Assembly (NCBI GenBank): GCA_036250225.1 | Contig: JAPZLL010000011.1 | Span: 62,001-126,000 of the forward strand | Length of the DNA stretch: 64,000 nucleotides | Origin: Cercophora sp. LCS_1 | Lineage: Eukaryota; Ascomycota; Sordariomycetes; Sordariales; Lasiosphaeriaceae | Direction: 5' to 3' | In this document: piece after piece, positions 42,969 to 54,492 of the stretch | Layout of the letters: each line of letters opens with the position of its first letter | Position numbering within the stretch: position 1 is the stretch's first letter | The notes under the pieces: generated by a model | Databases searched by the model: none | Seen by the model: only the letters and a program-made list of their open reading frames with translations | What the model was told of the DNA's origin: nothing | Position numbers and translations under genes: made by a program

Positions 42969-43618
42969 GATGAGCGATGAGTTGCGAGAGTGAGGGGTAA
43001 GATGAGAGTGAGATGAGATGAGTCGGGTGGGTGAAATCCAAAATCATCCAACGAAATTCTGAGGCGGTGAATAAATAGACGCCGTGATATCAGCTCGTTG
43101 AATGCGAGTCTGCAGTGTCAAGTAAACTGCCGTCTCATTGAGCGCAGTGTCTGAGTGTGACGAAAGGCTGCAGGGCCTCGTGGTAGTGAGACCTAAGCTC
43201 CTTCCCGGAACGGAAGATCGAAAAGCACACGACAGGTGATCGCCCGGGTCATGCGGGGAATTCTCATTCGTGGAATGGCTCACTGCAACTTTGGGTTCCA
43301 ACGTCAACCGCATCCCCGTCAACCAAGAATTACGTCGCCGGAATAGAGTTTGTGGCGATTCATTTTGGCTGCAGCCCTCTGGGTCCTTTTTGCGTCATGA
43401 ACCGTCAAAACCTCGAGTTCAGCTGAGCGGCTGCCCAGCCCCTTTTCGCCTGCCCGTTCGCCTCATCGACTGCATCCATGCAACAGTCGCACAACGTCAA
43501 TCCTTGCTCAAAAACATTAACAGCTTACAATTATATCTTCAACAAGTAGGAGCCAACATTTGCATGTGTTTGGTCGCATTCTCTCCACCAAAAACAGCCA
43601 CCTTTCCAAGAAATCCAA
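42969..43618. other. Intergenic
   Basis: 650 bp upstream of the GH125 gene and downstream of the AIF-like gene. No further feature is seen. Confidence 0.4.
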
Positions 43619-44815
43619 TCACTCCTTCTCCCACTGCTTCCCGCTCCACAAATCACCCGTCGTCCACAGCCAATAGTCCCTTCCCTTGATCAACCAAACC
43701 GCCCAGCTCGGCACCTTCCATCCCATTGCCATTCCAACACCCTTGCTCCTTCCCACCGGCACAAGCTGCGTCATCCGCTTGTCCTCCGCAAATTCCTCGC
43801 CCGCTCCTTCCTCTTCCAACCCCTTCAGCACATTTCTCCCCAGCACCGGCACTGCCTTGAGCACAACATGAATCGCCGGTGTCACTCCCGCGCAAACGTC
43901 CCCAGTTGCATAGACACCCTTGTGCCCCTTTACCCTGAACATCGCATCCACCTCAATCCTCCCATCACCACCCAACACCTCCTTCTCCTCGATAAACCCC
44001 GTATTCGGCTTTGTTCCAACACAAGGGATATACAAATCAGCTTGCATCACCGTTCCGTCTCCGAACTTTACTTCCACCTTGTCTCCAACTTCCGCCCCCT
44101 CGGGTGTGACACCGACAACCTTATTCCCGGTGATGACATCTACCCCGAGCTGGGACAAGTATCCCGCTGCCTGGGCCGAGACATCCTCCCTCAGATGCGG
44201 CAAAACCCTCTCCGATGAAGTGACAATGGTGATTTTGACCCTTCTCTCCTTTTTGACAAATGGAATCCACGACGGTCGTCCGTTTAGGTATTCGCCCAGT
44301 TCACCGGCAACTTCGACGGCTGAAGGGCCACCGCCTGAGATGATGATGTTCTTGGCGTGAGGGAGGGCGGAGCGGAAAGTTTCCCATTCTGAACGAAGGA
44401 TGTCGGCGTCTGCGAAGGACGGGAGGCTGAGGAGGGGCGATGGAGTCGATGCGCCAGTTGCGATGATGGCGTAGTTGAAGGTGAGATGTTGCGTTGAGCC
44501 TGAGGGGTGGGAGGCGTAAGTCGCTGTGCGGTTGGCGAGAGAGAGGGTCGTGATGGTACCGTGGATAAAGCAGAGTTGGGACGAGGGATAGCGGGTGAGA
44601 AGAGGAGCAATGGGAACGAAGAGTTTATCTTGGGGGAAGAATGTCGAGGAGAGGAGGGCGCGGGGTGAGGCGGGCCGGTTGTAGGTGACGGTGGAGGAGG
44701 AGAGAAGGATGATTTGATGTGTGGGAGGGAGACCGTGTTGTAGGAGGTAGTGCGCTGCTGAGAGGCCACCGTAGGACGCGCCGACGATGAGGATGGTTTG
44801 GACCGGTGATGCCAT
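43619..44815 (-). CDS. AIF/AMID-like FAD-dependent oxidoreductase, 398 aa
   Basis: Intronless. N-terminal dinucleotide fold TILIVGASYGGLSAAHYLL, then the FAD-contacting YNRPASPRALLSS and NYAIIATGAS. A second Rossmann motif for NAD(P)H (NIIISGGGPSAVEVAGELGEYL) follows, then the C-terminal FAD signature GVYATGDVCAG. This is the class of apoptosis-inducing-factor-like and NDH-2-like pyridine nucleotide-disulphide oxidoreductases. No clear mitochondrial presequence, as in AMID-type proteins. AIF-like enzymes of this class have been linked to caspase-independent cell death. The adjoining HET genes make that role attractive but unproven. Confidence 0.9.
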   Translation of the reverse strand: MASPVQTILIVGASYGGLSAAHYLLQHGLPPTHQIILLSSSTVTYNRPASPRALLSSTFFPQDKLFVPIAPLLTRYPSSQLCFIHGTITTLSLANRTATYASHPSGSTQHLTFNYAIIATGASTPSPLLSLPSFADADILRSEWETFRSALPHAKNIIISGGGPSAVEVAGELGEYLNGRPSWIPFVKKERRVKITIVTSSERVLPHLREDVSAQAAGYLSQLGVDVITGNKVVGVTPEGAEVGDKVEVKFGDGTVMQADLYIPCVGTKPNTGFIEEKEVLGGDGRIEVDAMFRVKGHKGVYATGDVCAGVTPAIHVVLKAVPVLGRNVLKGLEEEGAGEEFAEDKRMTQLVPVGRSKGVGMAMGWKVPSWAVWLIKGRDYWLWTTGDLWSGKQWEKE

Positions 44816-45182
44816 GGCGATGTGTTGATCGAGTGGGTAGTGAGAAAGAAGGTCACGGACTCAAGGTGGAGGGACACCTTGGATAAAAGATGAAGGCAGA
44901 CAATGCTTTTTATGCACCCTTGCGGAGTACTAAACATCAAAAGTGCTGCAGGGGTTCTGAGCGAGGAGCGGGCGTTCGTCCGCGTCGACGGACGAATTCG
45001 GACGAAGGATGTCCGGTCTGTAGAGCTCCCACCAAAACTCATGACTCCTCCTCCGATCCGGACTTCCTCCCCGATCCGGCTGCCTCGATAGGAGGATCCC
45101 AACCCAGAGCTCTCATAATAATCTGTGCAAATCTTCCTCTCCGACGAAGGATGGCTTCGGAAAGCTGTAAATCGTGTCTACG
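44816..45182. other. Intergenic
   Basis: 367 bp between the AIF-like start and the 3' end of the HET pseudogene. No feature is seen. Confidence 0.4.
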
Positions 45183-47471
45183 TTACTCGATGATGATGTC
45201 CAACATATCCGTTGAGTTAAGGTTATTCACCAAAGAAAGGAAGACTTCCTCCGTCGGTATGATTTCCTCGGGCTTCTTGTCAAACAACAGTATCATCACC
45301 TCGCGTTTGGCTCGCGGGCCCATTGGGTTGTTGGCCAGGGCCACCAGAGTCTTCTCAGTAACGTGAATATCACTCCCCCGCCACTCTAGCAAGACCATTA
45401 TGCGTTCTTGCTTCGTCCCATATGCAGCTTCGGTGTCGAAAAGGTCTTGTGGGACAGTTTCAGTCCGACCTGGGGTGAGGACGTCTGATATGGTCGCTAA
45501 TCTTGTCAATTCTTTCCTGGAACGCCCGCGGTCGGCTGGGTGCATGAAGCAGGCGGGCGCTTTGTCCTCGGTGATGGTGTATATTGGACCTAGCCACTGA
45601 TCAACGAGCCCAATCGGGAGGTTATCTGAGCGTTGTTCCGCTCTCAAAGGGATGAGTTTTCCGAATAGCCAAAAGGCTTTGATCAAAGTCCGACGGGTCA
45701 AGGGTTCTTGCCCTGGCGACCGTTGGTCGAACTTTCGATAAGCCTCGGCCAAGTTTCGCACCATGACTAAACTTAACTCATAGTCTTCTTGTGGCGCTCG
45801 CGTGTAGTAGTCTATAAGGCCAAGGTATCTAGTCTCCACGGGGCCTAGAGCGCCTGCTTCGTGGAGAATTTTAACCATGTTAACCGGTCGCTGGACTTGT
45901 TTGGGCGTGTGCTCTTCAAGACAGTGAAACTGGTACAGCCCACAGAGGAGGTCAGCTGGGTCCTCTTCGGAATCGATGTGCTCGCTATCGGTGCCCCAGT
46001 CCCAGGTGAACAGTTGTGCTTGTGGTTCGATAACTGCAGTAGCGTTGCCCCCCTGCGCCACCGGTTGGCCCATTCGTCATGATTGGCTCCAGAAACTCCC
46101 GAAGCTCTGCCAGATCAAGCCGGGGCGTCCATGGTCTCTCTTCTCCTGGTTCCGGGCCCCTGTGTTGAGAATAAGGGTTCCTCCGCCCCGGTCGTGCAAT
46201 GCGACTTGCCAAAACACGGGATCTATCAGGATAAGGGCGGATAATCATATAGGTTGACGCGCTGGGAAGGTGGCAGAAGATGTCCCCAGGGAGGATTCGT
46301 TTCTCGGTAACTGGTAAAACCTTGATTGCATGGTAGCTGGCATTCCATTTTCGTGACAGGGCCAATGCGGCATGTTGTTGAAGGTCATCAGACCTACATG
46401 TTGCCATTGCGGTCCCATCGCCTTCACATATTCCCTCCAAGGTAAAACCCTTGTTAGGGTCAAAGCCCTTGAGCGCCAGGTCCTTCCCAAAGATGAATGT
46501 GATGAGCCCTTGAAGGAGTATTTCGAAGGAAGTAGTATAGTTGGGGATTAGGCCGGTTCGACGGTCTGAGCAGCATCCAAGCTCATGCCCAACAAGGCAA
46601 AGATCCTGTCTCGGGGTTCAGTAGCTTCGTGCAGATGATACATATGGAACAACGTCCCTAAAGGAAGGGTTGCTGGGCCGCGTGTTTGATTTCGGAAGAT
46701 CGAGCGACTCATCAGATAGATGATGGCTTCAGTGTTGTCCAAAACCTCCTTGCACCCATCATAGCGGTCGTAATCCTCGTTAACCGGTCACCAGCGGCTG
46801 TATCCAAAGCCGCGAGCGATCTGCTGGGTATTCCGAACCCCGGCACAGAATGAATACAAATCACCCTCCATGAATCCACAGCGAATCTGACCCTCTCGAG
46901 CAGCGAAGATCTCTTGAAGTACCATTTCATGTCAGCCACTTTCAAAAGAGGCTTAATCTCGCACATACCCATACGCGCCGAAACCAAGGCCTCTCGAGCA
47001 CACCGGCTACCAGTCCGGGGTTGTCAGGAATTTCGATCCTGTCAGGGTCTGCCATCTGTAGAATGTCCTCAAGGCCCTGTTCCAGCCAACCAATGACACG
47101 ATCTGCCTTGCCGTAGATTCGTGCCATTTTCTGGACTTGGATACCCCTCTCGACGACGTCATTTTGGTCGATACAAATGGCATCAATCCAGAATATCCTT
47201 TCCAGGAATTCATCTCGTAGATGAACAAGACATGTGTAAAGGTTCAACGTGACAGAGAGCGTGCGCCCATTGGTGAAAATTGGGATCGATCACTCTGGGT
47301 CACCCCAGACGTAGGAAAGAGCATTGTAAAGGCAGGTGGACGCCCCCGTTGAGTCGAAAGGGAAATCGAATAAATGACATCTGATCGGCGCGTTTTGGTC
47401 CTGGCTCGGCTTCAAGCGTAGTAGATGAACCTTCCGGGAGGTAAGGGTCGATATTCAAAGGGTTGAGGCAT
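45183..47471 (-). pseudogene. HET-domain gene with several frameshifts and stops
   Basis: Start MPQPFEYRPLPPGRFI at 47471. The frame then shifts near 47436 and continues through YNALSYVWGDPE to TGA at 47292-47290, then FWIDAICIDQND...RPWFRRVW. An intron (GTATGT...CTGAC) precedes VLQEIFAAREGQ. TGA lies at 46790-46788, then EPRDRIFALLGM. The frame shifts again near 46558 (GLIPNYTTSFEILLQG) and at a six-G run about 46048-46053. The last frame ends at 45183 with degenerate repeats of the 'VTEE-x-LVA-x-A-N...EVM-LL' type found in large fungal HET/NLR-like proteins (VTEKTLVALANNP, EVMILLFDKKPEEI). At least five independent lesions mark it as a pseudogene. It is divergent from an intact HET gene. 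Confidence 0.8.
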
Positions 47472-47911
47472 CCCGGCGCCCTTGCACGGCTTGATCGAGG
47501 ACGTTGCAGACACAGCGTCTTTGCAAAGAATATTACCCCAGCGAAGGTCAGGTACTCGGAGCGTAACAAAGCCTTGAAAGACGGAACACAAAAGGGAAGA
47601 AGGCGTCATGGGAAGTTAAACCACAGCTGGGAAGGCATGATCGTGGGAGAACAGAGCAGCATGCAATCAGTCAGTCTGTGTGTCACGGGAACACAAGCAG
47701 ACGTGCTGCAGCTGAACAAATTGGCCACCATTCCCCCTCATTTGCGACACCACATCGCACTCTAGGCATCGTCGACACTGCGTTGCACTACGCGCATAAT
47801 GTCAATTTTGATCTCCGTTCGTGGTTCACCGTTTGCAGATCTCCGGTTTGTCAACGTTTTTTTACCATCACGAATTCAGTCCCTCGGATTACAGAAATCC
47901 CTCAGCGCGGG
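47472..47911. other. Shared upstream region of two HET genes
   Basis: 440 bp between head-to-head HET starts. In-frame non-ATG extensions of both genes run into it but lack conserved residues. Confidence 0.4.
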
Positions 47912-49774
47912 ATGGACACGCAACACTTCGCCTACGCCCCTCTCAACAACCAAAACGAGGAAATTCGGCTTCTGACCCTACTCCCTGGCGACTTCGATGA
48001 ACCCATTCATTGTCAGATAGTGACATGCTCGCTCAAAACTAGCCCCACGTACAATGCATTGTCCTACGTCTGGGGTGACGTTACAACTGCATCTGATCCG
48101 CGAAATACAGTGCTGCTCGACAGCCACAGCTTTTCGGTCACTGCGAACCTCTTATCCGCGTTACATCACCTTCGGGCACCAGCAACCAGCCGACCCGTAA
48201 CACTATGGGTCGACGCGGTCTGCATCAACCAATCTGATGTCGACGAACGAAGCCAGCAGGTCGCCATCATGCGCGACATTTATGCATCCGCTGAGCAAGT
48301 CATTATCTGGCTTGGAGAAGATGATGAGTATACCAGTGACGGTCTTTTAAACAAGATCAACGAGATTCAACGACTGGAGAAAACTGTTGCTGATGAAGAT
48401 GGCAAGAAGAGGCAGCTTGAGTTGATGCACCAGTGTGCTGACTTTTACTTCACGCTGGCAGAGGTGAGGCCTTGGTTTTATCGGGTATGGATCCTGCAGG
48501 AGCTGGCGATGGCGAGGAACGACCCCCTGGTCGTTTGTGGGAGGAGAAGTGTGCCTTGGTCGACTCTCGTCAGTGTCTGGAACGAGATTGCTAAGGCAGT
48601 ACTGAGCGAGCTGGGCACTGTGTTCTTCAAGACTCAGGACAAGGGAGATCAAGATGCTGAAGCAGCGGAACCCGAGAGAGTTGCAAAAACGAAACTCGAC
48701 GTTCTCGACGAGCTCCTGAACTCAAGACGCCAAAACGGCGGAGAAACCCTTCAAAGGCTCCTCATCCTATCAAGGACATCCCAATCCACGAATCCCAAGG
48801 ATAGAGTGTATGCTCTCCTGGGCCTACTATCCCCAAAGGAAACATCAGCCCAAAACAGCATCCCGATTCCCATCGACTACCGCAAACCAACCTGGGAAGT
48901 CTACTCGGACGCCTTGTCACATATCTTCTCGCGAGGAAAAGGTCCACACTTCTTGTCGGGGATATATCTCCCCGGAGCATCTCACCCTGATGGTCTTCCC
49001 TCATGGGTCCCTGATCTTTCAGGTCAGACAGGCGAAACGACAACCCAATCATCAGGGATGCAGTTTCGTCCGCCTGCACATATCATGGGCGCGTCTGGCG
49101 TAGGCGCAGAGTGCATGAATGGATTTCGACTTCCAGACAAACGAACCCTCCGCATCGAGGGCCTTTTCGTCGACGTGATCGAAGAAATTATCCCAATGGG
49201 AAAGTCACTCGGCGAACTTGCCCATCGACTTCCTCATCTTGAAGCCGTCGTCAAATCTGCCAAGGAGCGACATTACAGCCACCCTGAAATGAACCCCGAC
49301 ACTTGTTTGTTGATGGATGCATTCAAACAAAAAGAGCCGCTCTGGAAGACATTGATCCATGGCAAACGGTGGATGTCAGGGTATGACATCGCCCCAGACT
49401 CCTATGAGGCCATGCATCAACGTCTCCTCGAGATGCGCGACCATCCCTGGGGAGACGAGTACAAGGCCGAGAACGAGTACGAGTTGTCTCTGGGGCGAAG
49501 CGTCGGTTCGCGAGTACTGTTTACCACCAAGGGAGGATTTGCTGGCACTTGCATTCCGGGTGCTCAGCCTGGGGATGTTTTGAGTCTTTGGTTTGGGTCG
49601 CCGGTGCCATTTGTCCTACGGCCAACGGGAGACTCCGTGACGATTGAAGGCGTGCAGAAGGAGATATATTTCTTGATTGGTGCATCGTATGTTGGTGGGA
49701 TCATGAGTGGTGAGATGGTTGATGAGTTGTACTGCGAGGATTTGGCGGAGTCTGTGTCATTTTTTGTTCGGTAG
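47912..49774 (+). CDS. HET-domain heterokaryon incompatibility protein, 620 aa
   Basis: Intronless and intact. I start at ATG 47912 because sequence upstream in the same frame lacks conservation and a start codon with good context. HET-domain motifs: PTYNALSYVWGD (about 45-56), LWVDAVCINQSDVDERSQQV (98-117), IYASAEQVIIWLG, RPWFYRVWILQELAMAR, and NPKDRVYALLGLLSP. The C-terminal region has the typical 'EGLFVDVIEE...' segment and ends with SLGRSVGSRVLFTTKGGFAG and GDVLSLWFGSPVPFVLRP, commonly present in this HET subfamily. HET domains act in non-self recognition and trigger cell death; a specific partner is not evident. Probably cytosolic. Confidence 0.92.
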   Translation: MDTQHFAYAPLNNQNEEIRLLTLLPGDFDEPIHCQIVTCSLKTSPTYNALSYVWGDVTTASDPRNTVLLDSHSFSVTANLLSALHHLRAPATSRPVTLWVDAVCINQSDVDERSQQVAIMRDIYASAEQVIIWLGEDDEYTSDGLLNKINEIQRLEKTVADEDGKKRQLELMHQCADFYFTLAEVRPWFYRVWILQELAMARNDPLVVCGRRSVPWSTLVSVWNEIAKAVLSELGTVFFKTQDKGDQDAEAAEPERVAKTKLDVLDELLNSRRQNGGETLQRLLILSRTSQSTNPKDRVYALLGLLSPKETSAQNSIPIPIDYRKPTWEVYSDALSHIFSRGKGPHFLSGIYLPGASHPDGLPSWVPDLSGQTGETTTQSSGMQFRPPAHIMGASGVGAECMNGFRLPDKRTLRIEGLFVDVIEEIIPMGKSLGELAHRLPHLEAVVKSAKERHYSHPEMNPDTCLLMDAFKQKEPLWKTLIHGKRWMSGYDIAPDSYEAMHQRLLEMRDHPWGDEYKAENEYELSLGRSVGSRVLFTTKGGFAGTCIPGAQPGDVLSLWFGSPVPFVLRPTGDSVTIEGVQKEIYFLIGASYVGGIMSGEMVDELYCEDLAESVSFFVR

Positions 49775-50182
49775 AGCTCTCTCGAGGTTGGTGAATTTTG
49801 AATTCTGTATTTTTCCTTTACAAGTACTCCTGCGGTTTGGTTCATGCTTCCTGTGGTACGTTCTATGAATGACTTCAGGGTCTTGGCAAATTTTTCAGCT
49901 CCAACACTCTCCAATCGATGAAAGTGCGAGGCGTCAAATGCGAGCTGCGGCAACGTCATTGATTGACTCGGAACCGGGATTTTCATTCGTCGAACCAACT
50001 TCACGAGATGCAACACCACCACTAGTGCAGAATCGGTATTCCCTTCTCGTCCAAAAACAAGACCTCTCGGGAAGAGCTCTCGCGAACCCCGCAGCTTGAG
50101 GTATATATAGCTATGGTACTTCTCTCGGACAGCTCCCGCTTTTCCAGCACCTGGGGAGTAAAAGCAACGGCAATCATCAAAC
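49775..50182. other. Intergenic
   Basis: 408 bp upstream of the esterase. A TATA-like GTATATATAGC lies near 50101-50111, about 75 bp before the ATG. Confidence 0.45.
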
Positions 50183-51239
50183 ATGGCCTCCCTCGGCAAT
50201 TGGTCGTTCACGGCGTTCCCGCCCTTCCCTGCGACGGTGATACCCAACTTTGCTTTCTGGAATGCCACGGATGCATCCAGAAATCTCACCTACCAAATTG
50301 GCATTTCCTGGCCATTCGGGTGGGAGTCTCCGCAAGTGACCAACAAAACCGCTCTAACAATGCAAGTGCTCCTCCCCTCATTAACGCCGTCCCTAAGCTG
50401 TGAATCGGTCATTCAGTCACTAACGTGGATGAAGGTACGTCACAGACGGCAACGCCTACGGCCTCACAGCCGCCGAGCACTACAAACGCCGCAAGCCCGT
50501 CGACTCCCAGCTGCCCGACACCATCGTCGTCACCATCGGCTATCCGCTGACCGACAATGTCTACGACCTCTCGCGCCGCTTCGTCGACCTGCGCCCACCG
50601 CTGCCCCTGCCCCCGGGACCCGGCCCGGACGGCAACCCCGATCCACCGCCCGCCGGCGCCGACAACTTCATCGCCTTCATCGACGGCGCGCTCCGTCCGT
50701 GGGTGCAGACTACGGTATTCCCATCGGTCAAGTTCTCGCGCGACGCGCTCTTCGGCCATTCCTTTGGCGGCATATTTGCCATCTGGGCACTCATCGCCTA
50801 CCCGGGATTATTCGACACGTATCTGATCGCCACCCCGACCGTGATCTGGAATAACGGGTCGCTGATCGAGGAGGTCACCAAGCGATGGGGCGTCGGATCG
50901 TCCGCGGACCTGGGGCCGGGGCATGGCGGTCCATATGCCAGCAATGGGACTGATCAGAAAGACAAGAAAGCGCCGCCAGCCGTGTTTCTCACGTACGGAT
51001 CCGAGGAGCAGTTTCCGACGAGGCGGCAAACGGAGACGCAGGCAGAGTGGGATGAGAGAAGGACGCTGTGGCAGTCTTTTAGGCAGACAGACGTCACATG
51101 GGATTTGTTTTATCGGATTCAGGACGCTGGGCCGGGGTGGACGAGGGATGTGACGCTCAAGGAGTATGTGGGACAGGATCATGCCGGGGTGGCGGCGAGC
51201 ACGATTGCAGATGGGTTTGGGTATTTTGCGTTTTCTTAA
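50183..51239 (+). CDS. Alpha/beta hydrolase, siderophore-esterase/IroE-like, 327 aa
   Basis: Two exons: 50183-50361 and 50435-51239. The 73-nt intron is GC-AG (GCAAGT donor, CACTAAC branch, GATGAAG acceptor). It is the only join that restores the family segment ALTMYVTDGNAYGLTAAEH. The domain is the putative-esterase alpha/beta hydrolase (PF00756 type): TIVVTIGYPL, nucleophile Ser in LFGHSFGGIFAIWAL, acidic residue in FLTYGSEEQFP and His in GQDHAG. Relatives hydrolyse ester bonds of siderophores such as triacetylfusarinine or enterobactin to release iron. No signal peptide, consistent with intracellular siderophore hydrolysis. No NRPS or siderophore transporter is nearby, so the substrate is open. 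Confidence 0.88.
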
Positions 51240-51891
51240 CAGGGACAACTACCTTTGGCCGTTTCTTTTTTGTCGGATGCATGTATCTGCTGAGATCCAC
51301 TTGCAAAAAACCATTGGTCGACAGAGCGATGCCGAGGACCATCCCCAGCTTCGATTGGGCAAGAAACGAGGGTCTTGTCTGAAGAAAGCGTTGTGCGCTC
51401 GTGGGTACGTAACTTTCCTCTGATGATGGATGCCATGCCATAAGGGGCATAACGGCGGGGTGCAGCGGGTCGCCCCGCCGTGCCTACCCGGGCCTAGACT
51501 TTGAGCTCTGGGCTCAGCTCCCCACTCTGGGGCCCGACCCGACCAAAGAGATGCATCTGGATGTATGCGGGAACAAGAGCGACTAACTAGCGCCTCAATA
51601 TTTCTAGTTCAACGGGTTAGTGCCACTTGCGCGATGTCGTTCCGCCACAGCTGAGCGGCAATGGTGATCGGAAAGGGCATAGGTCAATATCTTCCCGCGT
51701 CGACCTTCCCGGGGTCATCCGGCAAGGCAAGTATCTTTGTATGACAACTTCAAGTGGCTACCTATAAAGCTGCAGTTATTCTGCGATGTTGCATGCGTTG
51801 CACTACCATATAGCATCCTCTCCACGCTTCTCGAAGAAAGCCTGTGAACCGTTTCCCAGACAACTATACTTTGCTCTTCCACTCCTCCGCC
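51240..51891. other. Intergenic
   Basis: 650 bp. A GC-rich palindromic patch (GGGGTGCAGCGGGTCGCCCC, about 51458-51477) is seen but no gene. Confidence 0.35.
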
Positions 51892-54304
51892 ATGCCTGTC
51901 ATTCGAACTGAAGACGAATGGAGGGCGGACCTGTCCCGTGTCATCCGTGACATCCAGCTCTGGCGAGGTTACGCCCCTCTCCGAACCCGACAAGACAAAC
52001 ACAACCCGCACCTCAAAGAGCGTCAAATCCAGCTCTGGAAGCGCGAGGGCACATACGGCGATGACTCGGTCCCCGCCTGCTCCAATCTCGAGGGGAAGAC
52101 GGAGCTCATCCTTTGGATCGGTAACTTCCCGACCGAGCTCAAGGGCGTGACATCCAAGTGGCTCTTCACCGGCAGAGTCGCAAACAACCCCCGGGTCAAG
52201 ATCAGCTCCGGCCAAGCATATGAGCTGAAGGGCGATCCCGAAGATTCCCTCTTCACCTCACGTGCCGTGACGACGAACACCGCCGTCGTCACTTTTGAAG
52301 ATGGGGGCCATATGCCGTGGGGCTTCAACAGCGACGTCATCTGGTCGTGCAGCTTCGCGTATGAGGGTATCACCGTCCACGTCTCCGACATTCTCCGGAC
52401 GCCGATCGAGTTGTACGCTGTGTCGCCCAGCTTGCCAGACCATTATCGCTCCTCTGGCGTTCCGCTGGAATTGCTGCGACTCTTTGTTGAGCCTGCCTCC
52501 AGGCTTTCGACCATCCGGAATCTTGATGAATGGGTAGCATGGGTGGTCAAGCGCTGCCACGCCTCGATTGCCGACAAGAGCATCTTTGACAAGGGTGTCC
52601 AGCCTGGTGAAGTCCCGGTTCAAGATCGCATTCATGCTTTTGTCTATGACATTGTGCGTCTAGTCTCATACACCCCAAGCGCCCTCATCAGTCGTTTTAC
52701 TGACATTTCCTCAGTGGCACGGCGGATACAGCTACGTCGGTGGCGGCTACGGCCACTATTTCAACCTAGACTCGTGGCTCGATGACTCGATTCGCAAGTC
52801 AGGCGGCAACACGGTCAACTGCTACGACCAGGCCGGCATCGTCCAGCTGGCGACCTGCCTCGGCGTTCCCAGTGACCGCATCAAGTGGATGTTCAAAGAG
52901 CCCTTTGGCTACATCAAGGGGACCAACCTTGTGGGCTGGGGCAACACCAATAACGTAGGCCATTCTTTTCTTTCTGTCTTTTTTTTTTCCACCCACGCAC
53001 CGCTGACATGGATGCAGCCCTTTTACCGCAACATCGACACCTCAAAGCACATCGACACCCCATCCAACATGCTGTCCTCCTCCTCTCCCTTCCGCAACCA
53101 CGCCTTCGTCTCCTACCGCAACCTCTCCTCGCAATGGGTCGCCCTCGACGCCTGCGCCGGCCCGCACACCGGCACCGAAACCGTAGCCGAATACCTAACC
53201 GCCGACATTGACGACAACTTCGACCCCATCAAACAAACCAACATCACCACCGGTCCCAAGGGCTACTTCCAGGACTACAAACGCACCACCAACTCCGCCA
53301 TCCCCGACGACCAACTCACCATCACAGCCGTAGACCCCGACAACGACGGCAAGGGCGTGACCACGTACCGCACCGGCACAGACCGTTCCTACTGGTGGAC
53401 GTCCTCCACCGGTACCGGCGGCATCCTCAGCTACAACGACCTCATCACGAAACAAGGGTCCGCCATCTGGACCAGCTTCGCATCCTTTGTCAAAACCACC
53501 CCGCAACACCCCAAACAAATCAACCTCGCCAGGCTCTTCGTCGCCTTTCAGGAGAAAGTGAACCACCACGTCGTCGTCCCAGGCCAGCAGAAAGAGTTTG
53601 TGTTTCAACGACCGTGGACCCAATCCCTCGGTCGGGGCAACGCCAAGCGCACCATCTTTTACCAATCCGGCCTTGATGTCATCGCACCTGGCGTTCCGCG
53701 TCCGCTCGTCAGTTTGACGGTCAAAGTTCTGGATACAGCCGATAACGCCGTCAAGGAGGCCGGGCAGTGGTTGAGCTGTCTGAGCAAAGACCCCGCTGCG
53801 TTGTTTACCACGCCTGTGGAGGAGGACAAGAGGCTGGGGCATTTGCATTTGATGGCGCGGGAGCCGAATGGGCTGAATGTGTTTTGTTTCGAGAACATAT
53901 TGGTGTGGGTCGATGCGATGGAGTATGGCGTTGGTGTGGCGTTGGCGAGGGAGGCCGAGGGGTTGGTCGCCCAGGCTACGGGGGAGAGGGATCCGCTTGA
54001 GATGGGGATCGAGGTTGTTGGGGAAGTCAAGGAGTGGGAGACGTTCAAGGTGGTGGTTAAGTGTGATGGGGCGACGGATGTGAGCGTGGAAGAGGACGAT
54101 AGTCGGTTTTTTAATACGAGCTGGGGGAGGGTCGGGAATACCTGGACGTTTGAGTTTGTGGTGTTGGGGAAGGAGTTGTGGACAGGTGTTGGGGACGAGG
54201 TGCCCGAGACGGAGGAGGGGGTGGATGAGATTGTTTTTATCGCGGCGAATGGGGAGGGTGGCGTACCGAGGGCGCAGCATGTTCAGGTCAAGATTGCAAA
54301 GTGA
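51892..54304 (+). CDS. Transglutaminase-like (papain fold) protein, 762 aa
   Basis: Three exons: 51892-52653, 52715-52954 and 53018-54304. Introns are GTGCGT...CTGAC...CCTCAG and GTAGGC...CTGAC...GATGCAG. The second is 63 nt and open, so it is easily misread as coding. The first 250 residues form an unrecognised beta-rich domain. A catalytic triad of the transglutaminase/papain superfamily is then visible: Cys in GGNTVNCYDQAGIVQ, His in PFRNHAFVSYR, Asp in WVALDACAGPHTG. The last 250 residues look like Ig-like or beta-sandwich modules (TVKVLDTADNAV, EWETFKVVVKCDG). No signal peptide. It could be a protease, cross-linker or peptide amidase-like enzyme; the substrate is unknown. The start at 51892 (ccgccATG) is preferred over upstream non-ATG extension. 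Confidence 0.8.
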
Positions 54305-54492
54305 GGTCCATGGCCTTGTGTGTCTTTTTAGTCAAGATTATCGGTGTGCCTCACCATCACCAATAGGCCAAGTAGGTTGCCATCTATATCTTTAATGGTC
54401 CGATGCATTAAAACTGAATGGGAATATTATCACCGACACAAGAGAGACGAGAGAAAAAGGTAATGACAAGCAGCCCCTTGGGATGTACCAAA

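Noticed and set aside
53195..54280. 361-aa open frame on the minus strand
   Set aside because: Exact antisense of the transglutaminase-like gene, with His/Arg/Pro-biased composition.
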